Origin: Clavibacter michiganensis subsp. insidiosus
GTDB lineage: Bacteria; Actinomycetota; Actinomycetes; Actinomycetales; Microbacteriaceae
Direction: 5' to 3'
Length of the DNA: 64,000 nucleotides
Assembly (NCBI RefSeq): GCF_002240565.1
Contig: NZ_MZMO01000001.1
Coordinates: forward strand, 806,001 to 870,000
Numbering within the stretch: the stretch's first letter is position 1; every line of letters starts with the position of its first letter. Positions 44,880 through 54,251 of this stretch are shown piece after piece. Below the pieces are notes generated by a model. The model searched no databases and was not told where the DNA came from. It saw only the letters and a list, made by a program, of their open reading frames with translations. Made by a program: the position numbers and the translations under genes.

Positions 44880-44917
44880 GCCCCTCGACGGCCTGAGCCG
44901 ACCCGGGGAAGAGCAAC

Positions 44918-44948
44918 GCCGGCCCTCACGTCTGTGACGGGGACCGGC
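44918..44948 (-). terminator. Possible hairpin terminator after tRNA-Phe
   Basis: An interrupted stem pairs 44918-44929 with 44934-44948 around a 4-nt loop, with bulges at 44938 and 44942-44943. It lies just 3' of tRNA-Phe on the minus strand. Confidence 0.4.
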
Positions 44949-44952
44949 GAGA

Positions 44953-45028
44953 TGGTGCCTGGACGCGGCGTCGATCCGCGGACCTTTCGATTTTCAGTCG
45001 AACGCTCTACCAACTGAGCTACCCAGGC
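44953..45028 (-). tRNA. tRNA-Phe (GAA)
   Basis: Cloverleaf read on the minus strand. The acceptor GCCTGGG pairs with the 3' arm, the D-arm is AGCTCAGTTGGTAGAGC, the anticodon loop ACTGAAAAT has GAA, and the 3' CCA is encoded (44953-44955). Last of three tRNA genes in the cluster. Confidence 0.95.
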
Positions 45029-45067
45029 GAGCGGGCGGCTTGCGAGAAGACGCCCACATCGGACAGA

Positions 45068-45089
45068 AGCCCTCTCGTGAGAGAGGGCT
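45068..45089 (-). terminator. Hairpin between tRNA-Asp and tRNA-Phe
   Basis: A perfect 9-bp stem AGCCCTCTC/GAGAGGGCT with a 4-nt loop, followed on the minus strand by TTCTGT. It could be a terminator or an RNA-processing spacer. Confidence 0.45.
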
Positions 45090-45097
45090 CATATCCG

Positions 45098-45174
45098 TGG
45101 CGACCCTGACGGGACTTGAACCCGCGACCTCCGCCGTGACAGGGCGGCACGCTAACCAGCTGCGCTACAGGGCC
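45098..45174 (-). tRNA. tRNA-Asp (GTC)
   Basis: Minus strand. The acceptor GGCCCTG pairs with CAGGGTC (one G-T), the D-arm is GCGCAGCTGGTTAGCGT, and the anticodon loop CTGTCAC has GTC. The T-arm is GCGGGTTCAAGTCCCGT and the CCA is encoded. Confidence 0.95.
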
Positions 45175-45195
45175 TTGCGTGTCGATCACATTGCC

Positions 45196-45271
45196 TGGTG
45201 ACCCCAACGGGATTCGAACCCGTGTTAACGCCGTGAAAGGGCGCCGTCCTAGGCCACTAAACGATGGGGCC
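45196..45271 (-). tRNA. tRNA-Glu (TTC)
   Basis: Minus strand. The acceptor GGCCCCA pairs with TGGGGTC, the anticodon loop CTTTCAC has TTC, and the T-arm is ACGGGTTCGAATCCCGT. The CCA is encoded. It is the first gene of the Glu-Asp-Phe cluster. Confidence 0.95.
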
Positions 45272-45682
45272 GCTCGCCCTGGCGGACCAGGTCTCGCAGC
45301 AACCGACACGTCAGCATAACCGCACTCCGGGCGAGGACTCAAATCGGCCCTCCCGTCGCGGTCGTCCGCCGCGCGGCCATGCGGATCGGGCGGCGTGTCG
45401 GCTCCTCGCGCAGGGGCTCCGTGGCCGGCTCGTCCGCGCCCTCTTCGGCCTCCTGCCAGGTTCGCGACACGGCCAGCGCGCTGCCCCGGCGGCACCCTTC
45501 CGCGGGGTTAGCCTTCGGTCGACCCTCCCGGGGAGGAGATCCTCAGCGTGGATCCCCGCATCGGCGCGCTGTGCGCCGCGCACCCCCGTTGCTACTGTGA
45601 GAGCCGGTGAAGGCGTGACGGATGTGATCCGCGCTCCCCGCCGGCCCTGCAGGGAGACACAGCCGGCCAGCCGGGCGACACG
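45272..45682. other. Intergenic region upstream of the M23 hydrolase gene
   Basis: 411 nt between the tRNA-Glu 5' end and the hydrolase start. I see no supported gene. It must hold the tRNA promoter (minus) and the hydrolase promoter; TACTGT at 45592-45597 is a candidate -10. A small hairpin CGGAT/ATCCG lies at 45618-45630. I looked for a cyclic-di-AMP riboswitch, common before such genes in actinobacteria, and could not recognise one. Confidence 0.5.
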
Positions 45683-46993
45683 ATGATCGGGATCACCATG
45701 CACCATGACCTCCTCCGGAGCGCGCGCCCCTCGGGCGCCCGACGATCGCGCCCGCGCGGCCGCCGCAGCCTGCAGGCCATCGTCGCCATCGCCGCCGTGC
45801 TCCTCACCGGGTCGATCGCGGCTCCCGCCCACGCCGACACCTTCGCCTCGTGGGACGACGTGCAGAAGGCGCGCGGCGACGAGCAGGCGCAGCAGACGCT
45901 CGTGCAGCGGATCAACGACGAGATCGCGTCCCTCCAGCAGAAGGTCAGCGACGCGCAGGACCTCGTGACGAAGCGCGGCAAGGAGCACGACAAGGCGCAG
46001 CAGGATGCCGACGACAAGTACGAGGACACCGTCCAGCTGCAGGCGAAGGTCGACGCGGCGGATGCGAAGGCCACGAAGTCGCAGGAGCAGGCCGCGGGCC
46101 TCGCCAAGCAGCTGATGCGCTCCGGCGGCCAGAACCTCTCCGGCACCCTCCTCCTCAGCGAGGGCGACGGCACGGACGACCTCCTCGACAAGCTCGGCAC
46201 CATGAGCAAGGTGGCCGAGAAGTCCGACCAGATCTACGCGGTCGCCCTGCAGGACCGCAACGCCGCGAAGTCGCTCAGCGACCAGGCGCAGGTCGCGCTC
46301 ACCGAGCTCGACGCGCTGAAGGCGAAGGCCGAGCAGCTCCTCGCCGACGCCGCGCAGGCGCAGGCCGACCTGGAGCAGGCGCTCGAGGACCAGAGCGCGC
46401 AGAAGGCCGACGCCGACGCGAGGCTCGCGGTCATGGCGGAGAACCGCGAGGCCACCGAGGACGACTACCAGGCCGGGGTCCGGAAGCGCCAGGCCGACGC
46501 GGACGCGCTGGCCGCCAGCCAGGGCAGCGCGGGCGGCGACGTCTCACCCGGTGCGATCAGCGGCACCGGCTGGACCGCCCCGCTCCCGGGCGCGAACACG
46601 AGCGGCTACTACGGCCCGCGCTTCCACCCCATCTACCAGCGCATGATCTTCCACGCCGGCGAGGACCTCGTGCGCGGCTACAGCTGCGGCGAGACCCAGT
46701 ACGCGGCGCATGCCGGCACCGTCGTCTTCGCCGGACGCAACGGCGGCTACGGCAACTACATCCGCATCGACCACGGCGGCGGCGTCTCCTCGGCGTACGG
46801 CCACATCATGGACGGCGGCACGCTCGTGCGGAACGGCCAGCAGGTCGTCGCCGGTCAGCCCATCGCCCGCACGGGGACGACGGGCGGCTCCACCGGGTGC
46901 CACCTCCACTTCGAGATCCGCATCAACGGGAACCCCGCCGATCCGGTGGCGTTCATGCACGGCCAGGGCGTCTCCATCACCAGTACGCATTGA
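45683..46993 (+). CDS. Secreted M23 peptidase with coiled-coil domain
   Basis: 436 aa. The signal peptide is near 30-52 (LQAIVAIAAVLLTGSIAAPAHA). A long coiled-coil (about 55-285) starts with SWDDVQKARGDEQAQQ. The LytM/M23 domain has Zn ligands in FHAGEDL (His, Asp) and CHLHFE (His-x-His). It is expected to cut peptidoglycan cross-links; the coiled-coil suggests control by an FtsEX-type partner, as in EnvC/RipC proteins. ATG 45683 is used; ATG 45698 is also possible. The next gene, 13 nt on, is a paralogue in its coiled-coil half. Confidence 0.9.
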   Translation: MIGITMHHDLLRSARPSGARRSRPRGRRSLQAIVAIAAVLLTGSIAAPAHADTFASWDDVQKARGDEQAQQTLVQRINDEIASLQQKVSDAQDLVTKRGKEHDKAQQDADDKYEDTVQLQAKVDAADAKATKSQEQAAGLAKQLMRSGGQNLSGTLLLSEGDGTDDLLDKLGTMSKVAEKSDQIYAVALQDRNAAKSLSDQAQVALTELDALKAKAEQLLADAAQAQADLEQALEDQSAQKADADARLAVMAENREATEDDYQAGVRKRQADADALAASQGSAGGDVSPGAISGTGWTAPLPGANTSGYYGPRFHPIYQRMIFHAGEDLVRGYSCGETQYAAHAGTVVFAGRNGGYGNYIRIDHGGGVSSAYGHIMDGGTLVRNGQQVVAGQPIARTGTTGGSTGCHLHFEIRINGNPADPVAFMHGQGVSITSTH

Positions 46994-47006
46994 CATGAGG
47001 AACGAC

Positions 47007-48365
47007 ATGAACCACCTCCGCCCGACCACGGTCGTCATCTCCACGATCGCCGTGGGGGTGATCGCGGTGTCCAGCGGCGTCGCCGCCCAGACCGCGTTCG
47101 CCGCGACCGACTACCCCTCGTGGGCCGACGTGCAGGCGGCGAAGGCGAACCAGGCCGACACGCAGGCGGCCATCGACCGGGTGACCGAGCTCGTCACCGG
47201 GCTGCAGGAGTCGGCTGACCAGTCGAACAAGGCCGCGCTGATCGCGGGAGAGAAGTACGCCGAGGCGCAGGCCGCGCGCGACGCGAAGGCCGACGACCTC
47301 GCGCGCCTGCAGAAGAAGGCCGACGAGGCGCAGGCCACGGCCCTCACGAGCCGGATGCGCGCCGGGCTCCTCGCGAGCCACCTCGCGCGGGCGGGCGGCC
47401 AGGACATCACGGCGAGCCTCTTCTCCTCCGACGGCGACGACGCGGATGAGCTGCTGCGCTCGCTCGGCACCATGACGAAGCTGTCCGAGAGCACGCAGTC
47501 CGTGTACCAGCAGGCGCTCGCGGACCGCAACAGCGCCGCGTCGCTGAGCGACCAGGCGCAGGTCGCGAAGGACGAGCTCGCCCGGCTCGCGGACGAGGCC
47601 CAGAAGGCGCTCGACGAGGCGAACTCCGCCGCCGCGACCGCCCAGGCCGCGGTCACCGAGCAGACGCGCAACAGCGACCAGCTCATCGCGCAGCTGGCGC
47701 TCCTCAAGGACTCCACCTCGGAGATCGAGGCGCAGTACATCCAGGGCATCACCCAGCCGCCGATCCCCGCGGCCGTGGCCGCACCGGCGGCGTCCTCGGG
47801 CGGCTCGGGCGGCGGTGGATCCTCGTCGGGCGGCGGTTCGTCGTCCGGTGGCGGATCCTCGTCCGGCGGTGGCGGATCCTCGTCGGGCGGCGGTGCGAGC
47901 GCGCCGGCCCCCGGACCGCAGCAGCCGTCGCGTCCCGCGCCCGGTCCGGCTCCGGCGCCCGCCCCGGCACCTGCCCCCGCCCCGTCCGGCAACGCCGCGC
48001 AGGTCGCGATCTCGTTCGCGAAGGCCCAGCTCGGCGAGTCCTACATCCTCGGCGGCGCGGGCCCGAACGTGTGGGACTGCTCGGGCCTCGTGATGATGGC
48101 GTACGGCGCGGCGGGCATCGACGTCGGCAGCCACTCGGTGAGCAGCCAGTACAACACCATGCAGGCCCGAGGCCGCCTCGTGCCGTTCTCGCAGCGCCAG
48201 GCCGGCGACATCATCTTCTGGAACGACGGCAGCGGCTTCTACCACGACGCCATCTCGCTCGGCGGGAACACCATCATCGCGGCGCCGAAGCCCGGCGACG
48301 TGGTGAAGATCCAGGGCCTCTGGGGCGGCAGCGACATCATGCCGTATGTCGGCCGACCCGGCTGA
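47007..48365 (+). CDS. Secreted NlpC/P60 peptidase with coiled-coil domain
   Basis: 452 aa from ATG 47007, which has GAGGAA 5 nt upstream; ATG 46995 is in frame but has no RBS. It has a signal peptide (ISTIAVGVIAVSSGVAAQTAFA) and a coiled-coil of about 230 residues starting with SWADVQAAKANQADTQ. A low-complexity linker has repeated GGGSSSGGG and Pro-Ala blocks. The C-terminal NlpC/P60 domain has catalytic Cys in VWDCSGLVMMAY and His in FYHDAISLG. It is a DL-endopeptidase of cell-wall peptides. A strong hairpin follows at 48397-48443. Confidence 0.92.
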   Translation: MNHLRPTTVVISTIAVGVIAVSSGVAAQTAFAATDYPSWADVQAAKANQADTQAAIDRVTELVTGLQESADQSNKAALIAGEKYAEAQAARDAKADDLARLQKKADEAQATALTSRMRAGLLASHLARAGGQDITASLFSSDGDDADELLRSLGTMTKLSESTQSVYQQALADRNSAASLSDQAQVAKDELARLADEAQKALDEANSAAATAQAAVTEQTRNSDQLIAQLALLKDSTSEIEAQYIQGITQPPIPAAVAAPAASSGGSGGGGSSSGGGSSSGGGSSSGGGGSSSGGGASAPAPGPQQPSRPAPGPAPAPAPAPAPAPSGNAAQVAISFAKAQLGESYILGGAGPNVWDCSGLVMMAYGAAGIDVGSHSVSSQYNTMQARGRLVPFSQRQAGDIIFWNDGSGFYHDAISLGGNTIIAAPKPGDVVKIQGLWGGSDIMPYVGRPG

Positions 48366-48396
48366 TCCGCTCCGCCGGCCCATCCCGGCCCGGTCG

Positions 48397-48443
48397 CGAC
48401 GACGCCCGCCTCACCGCATCGGATGCGGGGGCGGGCGTCGTCG
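48397..48443. terminator. Bidirectional hairpin terminator
   Basis: A perfect 14-bp outer stem (48397-48410 with 48430-48443) encloses a second short stem CCGCA/TGCGG. It lies between the convergent NlpC/P60 and pyrophosphatase genes, without a U-tract. Confidence 0.75.
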
Positions 48444-48476
48444 TGTCCGGCGTGCGGACTCAGCGGGTGACGCGGA

Positions 48477-48998
48477 TCAGGCGTCCTCCTCCGGCTCGCC
48501 GCCGTGGCCGTCGCCCTCGGCCTGGAGCTTCTCGAAGCCGGCCTGCACGATGCGCTCGGCCTCGGCCGCGTCGCCCCAGCCCTCCGTCTTGACCCACTTG
48601 CCGGGCTCGAGGTCCTTGTAGTGCTCGAAGAAGTGCTCGATCTCGTTGCGCGTCTGCTGCGGCACGTCGTCGATGTCCTGGATGTGCGCCCAGCGCGGGT
48701 CCTTCGCGGGGACGGCGATGACCTTGGAGTCGATGCCGGCCTCGTCGCTCATGTTGAACACGCCCACGGGACGGACGGCGACGCCGACGCCGGGGAAGAC
48801 CGGGTACTCGAGGAGCACGAGCACGTCGACGGGGTCGCCGTCGAGGCCGAGGGTGTTCTCGAAGTAGCCGTAGTCGGTGGGGTAGACGAACGACGTGAAG
48901 AGCACGCGGTCGAGGTACACGCGGCCCGTCTCGTGGTCGACCTCGTACTTGTTGCGGGACCCCTTGGGGATTTCGACGACGACGTCGTAGCTGGCCAT
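48477..48998 (-). CDS. ppa: Inorganic pyrophosphatase (family I)
   Basis: 173 aa. It hydrolyses pyrophosphate from biosynthetic reactions. The family signature [10 protein letters not shown] with metal-binding Asp residues is present, along with [22 protein letters not shown] and [11 protein letters not shown] 48998 follows GAGGAG on the minus strand. The C-terminal 20 residues are acidic and Gly-rich. It is divergent from tilS across 54 nt. Confidence 0.95.
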   Translation of the reverse strand: MASYDVVVEIPKGSRNKYEVDHETGRVYLDRVLFTSFVYPTDYGYFENTLGLDGDPVDVLVLLEYPVFPGVGVAVRPVGVFNMSDEAGIDSKVIAVPAKDPRWAHIQDIDDVPQQTRNEIEHFFEHYKDLEPGKWVKTEGWGDAAEAERIVQAGFEKLQAEGDGHGGEPEEDA

Positions 48999-49040
48999 GC
49001 GCGTGCTCCTCGTGGTTCTGACGTGGGCGGGATGCTGCCA

Positions 49041-49046
49041 TAACGT
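49041..49046 (+). promoter_or_regulatory. -10 element of a leaderless promoter (tilS)
   Basis: TAACGT is followed by six bases and the ATG at 49053. No Shine-Dalgarno is seen. Confidence 0.5.
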
Positions 49047-49052
49047 TAGTGG

Positions 49053-50078
49053 ATGCCCTCCGAGCGCCCCCGTCTCACCCCCGCCGTCGCGGACCTCAGG
49101 CGGGCGGTCCGCGAGGCGCTCGCGGGGCTCGACCCCTCCTCGTCCGGTCCCGTCCTCGTCGCGCTGTCCGGCGGCGCCGACTCGCTCGCGCTGGCTGCCG
49201 CGGCCGCCTTCGAGGGCCCCCGCGCGGGCGTCGCCGTGGGCGTCGTCGTCGTCGACCACGGGCTGCAGGAGGGATCCGCCGCGGTCGCCGCCCGGGCCGC
49301 CGACGCCGCGCGCGCCCTCGGCCTCGCGCCGGTCGTCGTGACGCGCGTGCGGGTGGATCCCGGAGCGTCCGGTCCTGAGGCCGCCGCCCGCGCCGCCCGG
49401 TACGCGGCCTTCGACGACGCGCTCCGGGAGACCGGATCCCGCGCGCTGCTCCTCGCCCACACCCTCGACGACCAGGCCGAGACCGTGCTGCTCGGGCTGG
49501 CGCGGGGATCCGGCGCGGCGAGCCTGCACGGCATGGCCGGGTCGACGCCCGCGCGCGCGGCCGACGCCGTCTACCTGCGGCCGCTGCTCGGGATCCGCGC
49601 GGCCGTCACCCGCGCCGCGTGCGCCGACCAGGGCCTCGACCCGTGGCAGGACCCGCACAACGTGGACACCGCCTATGCCCGCGTGCGCGTCCGCCACGAC
49701 GTGCTGCCCGTGCTCGAGCGCGAGCTCGGCCCCGGCATCGCGGAGGCCCTCGCCCGCACGGCCGACCAGCTGCGCGAGGACGACGACGCGCTCGAGCACT
49801 TCGCCGCGGAGATGATCGAGGAGATCGCCGACCACGCCGAGGCCGGCATCTCCCTCGAGATCGCGTCCCTACGGGCCGCGCCGCCCGCGCTCCGGCACCG
49901 GCTCATCCGCCTCGCCGCGCGCGAGGAGTTCGCGGCGCACCTCTCGCGGACGCACGTCCTGGAGGTCGCGCGGCTCGTCACCGACTGGCACGGGCAGGGG
50001 GCGGTCGACCTGCCGGGCGTTAGGGTCGTACGCAAGGACGAGCTCATCGTCCTCAGCGCCAGGACGACGGAAGAGTGA
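49053..50078 (+). CDS. tilS: tRNA(Ile)-lysidine synthetase
   Basis: 341 aa. It modifies C34 of the CAU-anticodon tRNA-Ile to lysidine. The PP-loop motif is [13 protein letters not shown] near residue 37. [23 protein letters not shown] and [26 protein letters not shown] are typical TilS blocks. It is of the shorter actinobacterial form. The hpt gene follows after 1 nt, as in many actinobacteria. Confidence 0.95.
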   Translation: MPSERPRLTPAVADLRRAVREALAGLDPSSSGPVLVALSGGADSLALAAAAAFEGPRAGVAVGVVVVDHGLQEGSAAVAARAADAARALGLAPVVVTRVRVDPGASGPEAAARAARYAAFDDALRETGSRALLLAHTLDDQAETVLLGLARGSGAASLHGMAGSTPARAADAVYLRPLLGIRAAVTRAACADQGLDPWQDPHNVDTAYARVRVRHDVLPVLERELGPGIAEALARTADQLREDDDALEHFAAEMIEEIADHAEAGISLEIASLRAAPPALRHRLIRLAAREEFAAHLSRTHVLEVARLVTDWHGQGAVDLPGVRVVRKDELIVLSARTTEE

Positions 50079-50079
50079 C

Positions 50080-50631
50080 ATGAGATCCACCGACATCGCC
50101 GACGACCTGACCGAGGTCCTCCACACCGAGGAGGAGATCCACGGCCGCATCGCCGAGATGTGCCGCGAGATCGAGCGCGACAACCCGGGGGAGGAGCTGC
50201 TCCTCGTCGGCGTGCTCAAGGGCGCGGTCATGGTCATGGCCGACCTCGCGCGCGAGCTCGAGCTGCCGATCCACATGGACTGGATGGCGGTCAGCTCCTA
50301 CGGCTCCGGCACCAAGTCGAGCGGCGTCGTCCGCATCCTCAAGGACCTCGACGCCGACCTCACCGGTCGCCGCGTGCTCATCGTCGAGGACATCATCGAC
50401 TCCGGCCTCACGCTCTCCTGGCTGCTCGCGAACCTGCGCTCGCGCGGGGCCGCGAGCGTCGAGGTGTGCGCCCTGCTGCGCAAGCCCGAGGCCGCGAAGA
50501 TCGCGGTCGACGTCAAGTACGTGGGCTTCGAGATCCCGGACGACTTCGTGGTCGGGTACGGCCTCGACTACGCGGAGCGGTACCGCAACCTCCGCGACGT
50601 GGCGGTCCTCGCGCCGCACGTCTACAGCTGA
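50080..50631 (+). CDS. hpt: Hypoxanthine phosphoribosyltransferase
   Basis: 183 aa. Purine salvage: hypoxanthine or guanine plus PRPP gives IMP or GMP. The PRPP loop is [34 protein letters not shown] is the N-terminal block, and [25 protein letters not shown] is the C-terminal signature. ATG 50080 is nearly contiguous with tilS, and AGGACGACGGAAGAG precedes it. Confidence 0.96.
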   Translation: MRSTDIADDLTEVLHTEEEIHGRIAEMCREIERDNPGEELLLVGVLKGAVMVMADLARELELPIHMDWMAVSSYGSGTKSSGVVRILKDLDADLTGRRVLIVEDIIDSGLTLSWLLANLRSRGAASVEVCALLRKPEAAKIAVDVKYVGFEIPDDFVVGYGLDYAERYRNLRDVAVLAPHVYS

Positions 50632-50788
50632 GCCGCCCCGCTCCTCTTATCCGCCTCAATGCCGGCGCACGTTCGGCTGGCGGCGAACACCGCGGCCACG
50701 CTCAGACGGCCGCTTGTATCCTCGAGACATCTCGTCGCCGTACGGCGCGGCACGGGCAGAAAGGTGTCGGGCCCGCGCCCCTACGCTC

Positions 50789-52789
50789 ATGAACTTCAAG
50801 AAACTCCTCCGCAGCCCGATCCTGATCGTCGTCCTCGCCATCGTCGTGGTGTCGGTGGGCTTCAGCCTCATCACGGGATCCGGCTACAAGACCATCACCA
50901 CGCAGCACGGCCTCGAGCTGATCCAGGACGGCAAGGTCGCCTCCGCCAAGATCATCGACGGCGAGCAGCGCGTGGACCTCACGCTCGCGAGCGCCGACGG
51001 CGACAACGGCACCATGGTGCAGTTCAACTACGTCGCGCAGCGCGGCGGCGAGATCGTCTCCGCCATCACGGCCGCGAACCCCGCCGAGGGCTTCGACGAC
51101 CAGGTGCCGCAGCCGAGCTGGCTGCTCTCGGCGTTCAGCATCCTGCTGCCGCTCCTGCTCATCGGCTTCTTCATCTGGATCATGTTCTCCGGCATGCAGG
51201 GCGGCGGGAACCGCGTCATGCAGTTCGGCAAGTCGAAGGCGAAGCTCGCCTCCAAGGACTCCCCGAAGGTGACGTTCGCCGACGTCGCCGGGTCGGACGA
51301 GGCCATCGAGGAGCTCGAGGAGATCAAGGACTTCCTCAAGGAGCCCGCCAAGTTCCAGGCCGTCGGCGCCCGCATCCCCAAGGGCGTGCTGCTCTACGGC
51401 CCTCCCGGCACCGGCAAGACCCTGCTCGCTCGCGCCGTCGCGGGCGAGGCGGGCGTGCCCTTCTACTCGATCTCCGGATCCGACTTCGTCGAGATGTTCG
51501 TGGGCGTCGGCGCGAGCCGCGTGCGCGACCTGTTCGAGCAGGCCAAGCAGAACGCGCCGGCCATCATCTTCGTCGACGAGATCGACGCGGTCGGCCGCCA
51601 CCGCGGCGCCGGCGTCGGCGGCGGCAACGACGAGCGCGAGCAGACCCTCAACCAGCTCCTGGTGGAGATGGACGGCTTCGACGTCAAGACCAACGTCATC
51701 CTCATCGCGGCCACCAACCGGCCCGACGTGCTCGACCCCGCGCTCCTGCGCCCCGGCCGCTTCGACCGCCAGATCGGCGTCGACGCCCCGGACCTGCAGG
51801 GCCGCAAGCAGATCCTCGAGGTGCACGGGCGCGGCAAGCCGCTCGCCGCGGGCGTCGACCTCGAGGTCCTGGCGCGGAAGACGCCCGGCTTCACGGGAGC
51901 CGACCTCGCCAACGTCCTCAACGAGGCCGCGCTCCTCACCGCGCGCTCCAACGCGCAGCTCATCGACGACCGCGCGCTCGACGAGGCCGTCGACCGCGTG
52001 ATGGCCGGCCCCCAGCGCCGCAGCCGCATCATGCGCGACCACGAGAAGCTCATCACCGCGTACCACGAGGGCGGCCACGCGCTCGCGGCGGCGGCGATGA
52101 ACAACACGGATCCCGTCACGAAGGTCACGATCCTGCCGCGCGGCCGCGCCCTCGGCTACACGATGGTGCTGCCGCTCGAGGACAAGTACTCCGTCACCCG
52201 CAACGAGCTGCTCGACCAGCTGACCTACGCCATGGGCGGCCGCGTCGCGGAGGAGATCGTGTTCCACGACCCCACCACGGGCGCGTCGAACGACATCGAG
52301 AAGGCCACGTCCACGGCCCGACGCATGGTCACCGAGTACGGCATGAGCGCCAAGGTCGGATCCGTGAAGCTCGGCTCCAGCTCGGGCGAGCCCTTCCTCG
52401 GCCGCGAGCTCGGCGGCGGACGCGACTACTCGGAGGACATGGCCCTCACGGTCGACGCCGAGGTGCGGAAGCTCCTCGACGGCGCGCACGACGAGGCGTG
52501 GCAGGTCATCAACGACAACCGCGACGTGCTCGACCGCCTCGCCACCGAGCTGCTCGAGAAGGAGACGCTCGACCACGACCAGCTCGCGGCGATCTTCGCG
52601 GACGTCAAGAAGCTGCCGCCGCGCCCGCAGTGGCTCTCGAGCGACAAGCGCCCGCTGTCCGACCTGCCTCCCGTGCCCATGCCGCAGAAGGCGCCCATCG
52701 ACCAGGGCGTCGTCGACGGCGCGGTCGACTCGGAGCCGCCGGTCGGCAAGCCGAAGCGCTCGCCCTTCCCGCGTCCCGCGACGGCCTGA
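50789..52789 (+). CDS. ftsH: ATP-dependent zinc metalloprotease FtsH
   Basis: 666 aa. Two N-terminal membrane helices (about 9-28 and 111-133) flank a short extracytoplasmic domain. The AAA domain has Walker A GPPGTGKT (204-211) and Walker B IIFVDEID, and the peptidase has the zinc motif HEGGH at 426-430. It degrades membrane and short-lived cytoplasmic proteins at the membrane. ATG 50789 (MNFKKLL) is chosen as the known FtsH beginning; an in-frame GTG at 50714 gives an unlikely basic extension. The C-terminus is Pro-rich. It heads the folate cluster. Confidence 0.96.
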   Translation: MNFKKLLRSPILIVVLAIVVVSVGFSLITGSGYKTITTQHGLELIQDGKVASAKIIDGEQRVDLTLASADGDNGTMVQFNYVAQRGGEIVSAITAANPAEGFDDQVPQPSWLLSAFSILLPLLLIGFFIWIMFSGMQGGGNRVMQFGKSKAKLASKDSPKVTFADVAGSDEAIEELEEIKDFLKEPAKFQAVGARIPKGVLLYGPPGTGKTLLARAVAGEAGVPFYSISGSDFVEMFVGVGASRVRDLFEQAKQNAPAIIFVDEIDAVGRHRGAGVGGGNDEREQTLNQLLVEMDGFDVKTNVILIAATNRPDVLDPALLRPGRFDRQIGVDAPDLQGRKQILEVHGRGKPLAAGVDLEVLARKTPGFTGADLANVLNEAALLTARSNAQLIDDRALDEAVDRVMAGPQRRSRIMRDHEKLITAYHEGGHALAAAAMNNTDPVTKVTILPRGRALGYTMVLPLEDKYSVTRNELLDQLTYAMGGRVAEEIVFHDPTTGASNDIEKATSTARRMVTEYGMSAKVGSVKLGSSSGEPFLGRELGGGRDYSEDMALTVDAEVRKLLDGAHDEAWQVINDNRDVLDRLATELLEKETLDHDQLAAIFADVKKLPPRPQWLSSDKRPLSDLPPVPMPQKAPIDQGVVDGAVDSEPPVGKPKRSPFPRPATA

Positions 52790-52793
52790 TCCG

Positions 52794-53378
52794 GTGGGCG
52801 TCGACCGGGCGCGCATCGAGGCGGCCGTGGCCGAGCTGATCCTCGCCATCGGCGAGGACCCGGGCCGGGAAGGCCTCGCGACCACCCCGGCGCGGGTCGC
52901 CGAGGCGTACGGCGAGTTCTTCGCGGGCGTGGGCACGGATCCGCTCCGCCACCTGCGCGAGACCTTCCCGCTGCCGGAGACGGACGCGGCGCCGCAGCCC
53001 GTGATCGTCACGGGCATCGCGTTCCGCTCCATCTGCGAGCACCACCTGCTGCCCTTCACCGGCGTCGCGCACCTGGCCTACGTGCCGGGGGAGCGGATCG
53101 TCGGCCTCGGCCGGCTGCCGCGCGTGGTCGACGACCTCGCCTCCCGCCCGCAGATGCAGGAGCGGCTGGGGGAGCAGATCGCCGAGGCCCTCGAGCACGG
53201 TCTCGGGGCGCGCGGCGTGGCCGTCATCCTCGACGCCACGCACGGCTGCGTCACCGCGCGTGGCACCCGCCAGGCCGGCAGCACGACCATCACCATCGCG
53301 GCGCGCGGATCCCTCGCCGAGCCCGCGGCGCGCGCCGAGGTGCTCGCGCTGCTGCCCGCCTCGGGCGGCCGAGCGTGA
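52794..53378 (+). CDS. folE: GTP cyclohydrolase I
   Basis: 194 aa. First step of tetrahydrofolate synthesis: GTP to dihydroneopterin triphosphate. The zinc and catalytic motif SICEHHLLPFTGVAHLAYVP is present, as is GLGRLPRVVDDLASRPQMQERL, and Cys in THGCVTARGTR. The GTG start is 4 nt after ftsH, and the stop overlaps folP. Confidence 0.95.
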   Translation: MGVDRARIEAAVAELILAIGEDPGREGLATTPARVAEAYGEFFAGVGTDPLRHLRETFPLPETDAAPQPVIVTGIAFRSICEHHLLPFTGVAHLAYVPGERIVGLGRLPRVVDDLASRPQMQERLGEQIAEALEHGLGARGVAVILDATHGCVTARGTRQAGSTTITIAARGSLAEPAARAEVLALLPASGGRA

Positions 53379-54247
53379 CCGTGGGCGCCCCCCGCACGCT
53401 CGTGATGGGGATCCTCAACGCGACGCCCGACTCCTTCAGCGACGGCGGCCGGCACCTCGCGCTCGACGACGCCCTCGCGCACGCCCGGCAGATGGTCGCG
53501 GCGGGCGCCGAGCTCGTGGACGTGGGCGGGGAGTCCACCCGCCCGGGCGCGCTCCGCGTCGACGCCGACGAGGAGCTCGCGCGGGTGCTCCCCGTGATCC
53601 GGGAGCTCGCCGCCGAGGGGATCGCCGTGAGCGTCGACACCATGCGCGCCGCGACCGCCGAGGCGTGCGTCGCGGCGGGGGCGCGGATCGTCAACGACGT
53701 GTCCGGGGGCCTCGCGGATCCGCGGATGGCCGCGGTCGTCGCGGGCGCCGGCGTCGACTACGTGGCCATGCACTGGCGCGGGCACAGCGACACCATGGCG
53801 GCGCGAGCGACCTACGCCGACACGGTCGGCGAGGTGCGCGACGAGCTCGCCGCCCGCGTCGACGCCCTCGTGGCCGCCGGGGTGGATCCCGCCCGCATCG
53901 CCGTCGACCCCGGCCTCGGCTTCGCGAAGGACGCCGCGCACGACTGGCAGCTCCTCGGCGCCCTCGACGCGTTCACGGGCCTCGGCCACCGCGTGCTCGT
54001 GGGCGCCTCCCGCAAGCGCTTCCTCGGGCGGCTGCTGCCGGACGGCGCTGCCGTCGAGGAGCGCGACGTGCCGACCGCGGTCGTCAGCGCCCTGTCCGCG
54101 CGCGCCGGGGCGTGGGCCGTCCGCGTGCACGACGTCACCTCCACCCGCGCCGCGCTCGCGGTCGAGGAGGCGTGGGCGCGGGGGCGCGCCGAGGCCGTCG
54201 CCGCCGCATCCGCCGGGCCGTCGGCCGCCGCCGGTCTGTCAGAGTAG
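53375..54247 (+). CDS. folP: Dihydropteroate synthase
   Basis: 290 aa. It joins hydroxymethyl-dihydropterin pyrophosphate with p-aminobenzoate; it is the sulfonamide target. LVMGILNATPDSFSDGGRHL is the pterin-binding signature, VGGESTRPGA the second, and VGASRKRFLGRL the C-terminal phosphate-binding site. GTG 53375 overlaps the folE stop (GTGA). Confidence 0.95.
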   Translation: MTVGAPRTLVMGILNATPDSFSDGGRHLALDDALAHARQMVAAGAELVDVGGESTRPGALRVDADEELARVLPVIRELAAEGIAVSVDTMRAATAEACVAAGARIVNDVSGGLADPRMAAVVAGAGVDYVAMHWRGHSDTMAARATYADTVGEVRDELAARVDALVAAGVDPARIAVDPGLGFAKDAAHDWQLLGALDAFTGLGHRVLVGASRKRFLGRLLPDGAAVEERDVPTAVVSALSARAGAWAVRVHDVTSTRAALAVEEAWARGRAEAVAAASAGPSAAAGLSE

Positions 54248-54251
54248 GAGC

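Noticed and set aside
45272..45682. Cyclic-di-AMP riboswitch before the wall hydrolase gene
   Set aside because: The position would fit actinobacterial practice, but I could not find the conserved blocks of that riboswitch by reading the 411 nt.
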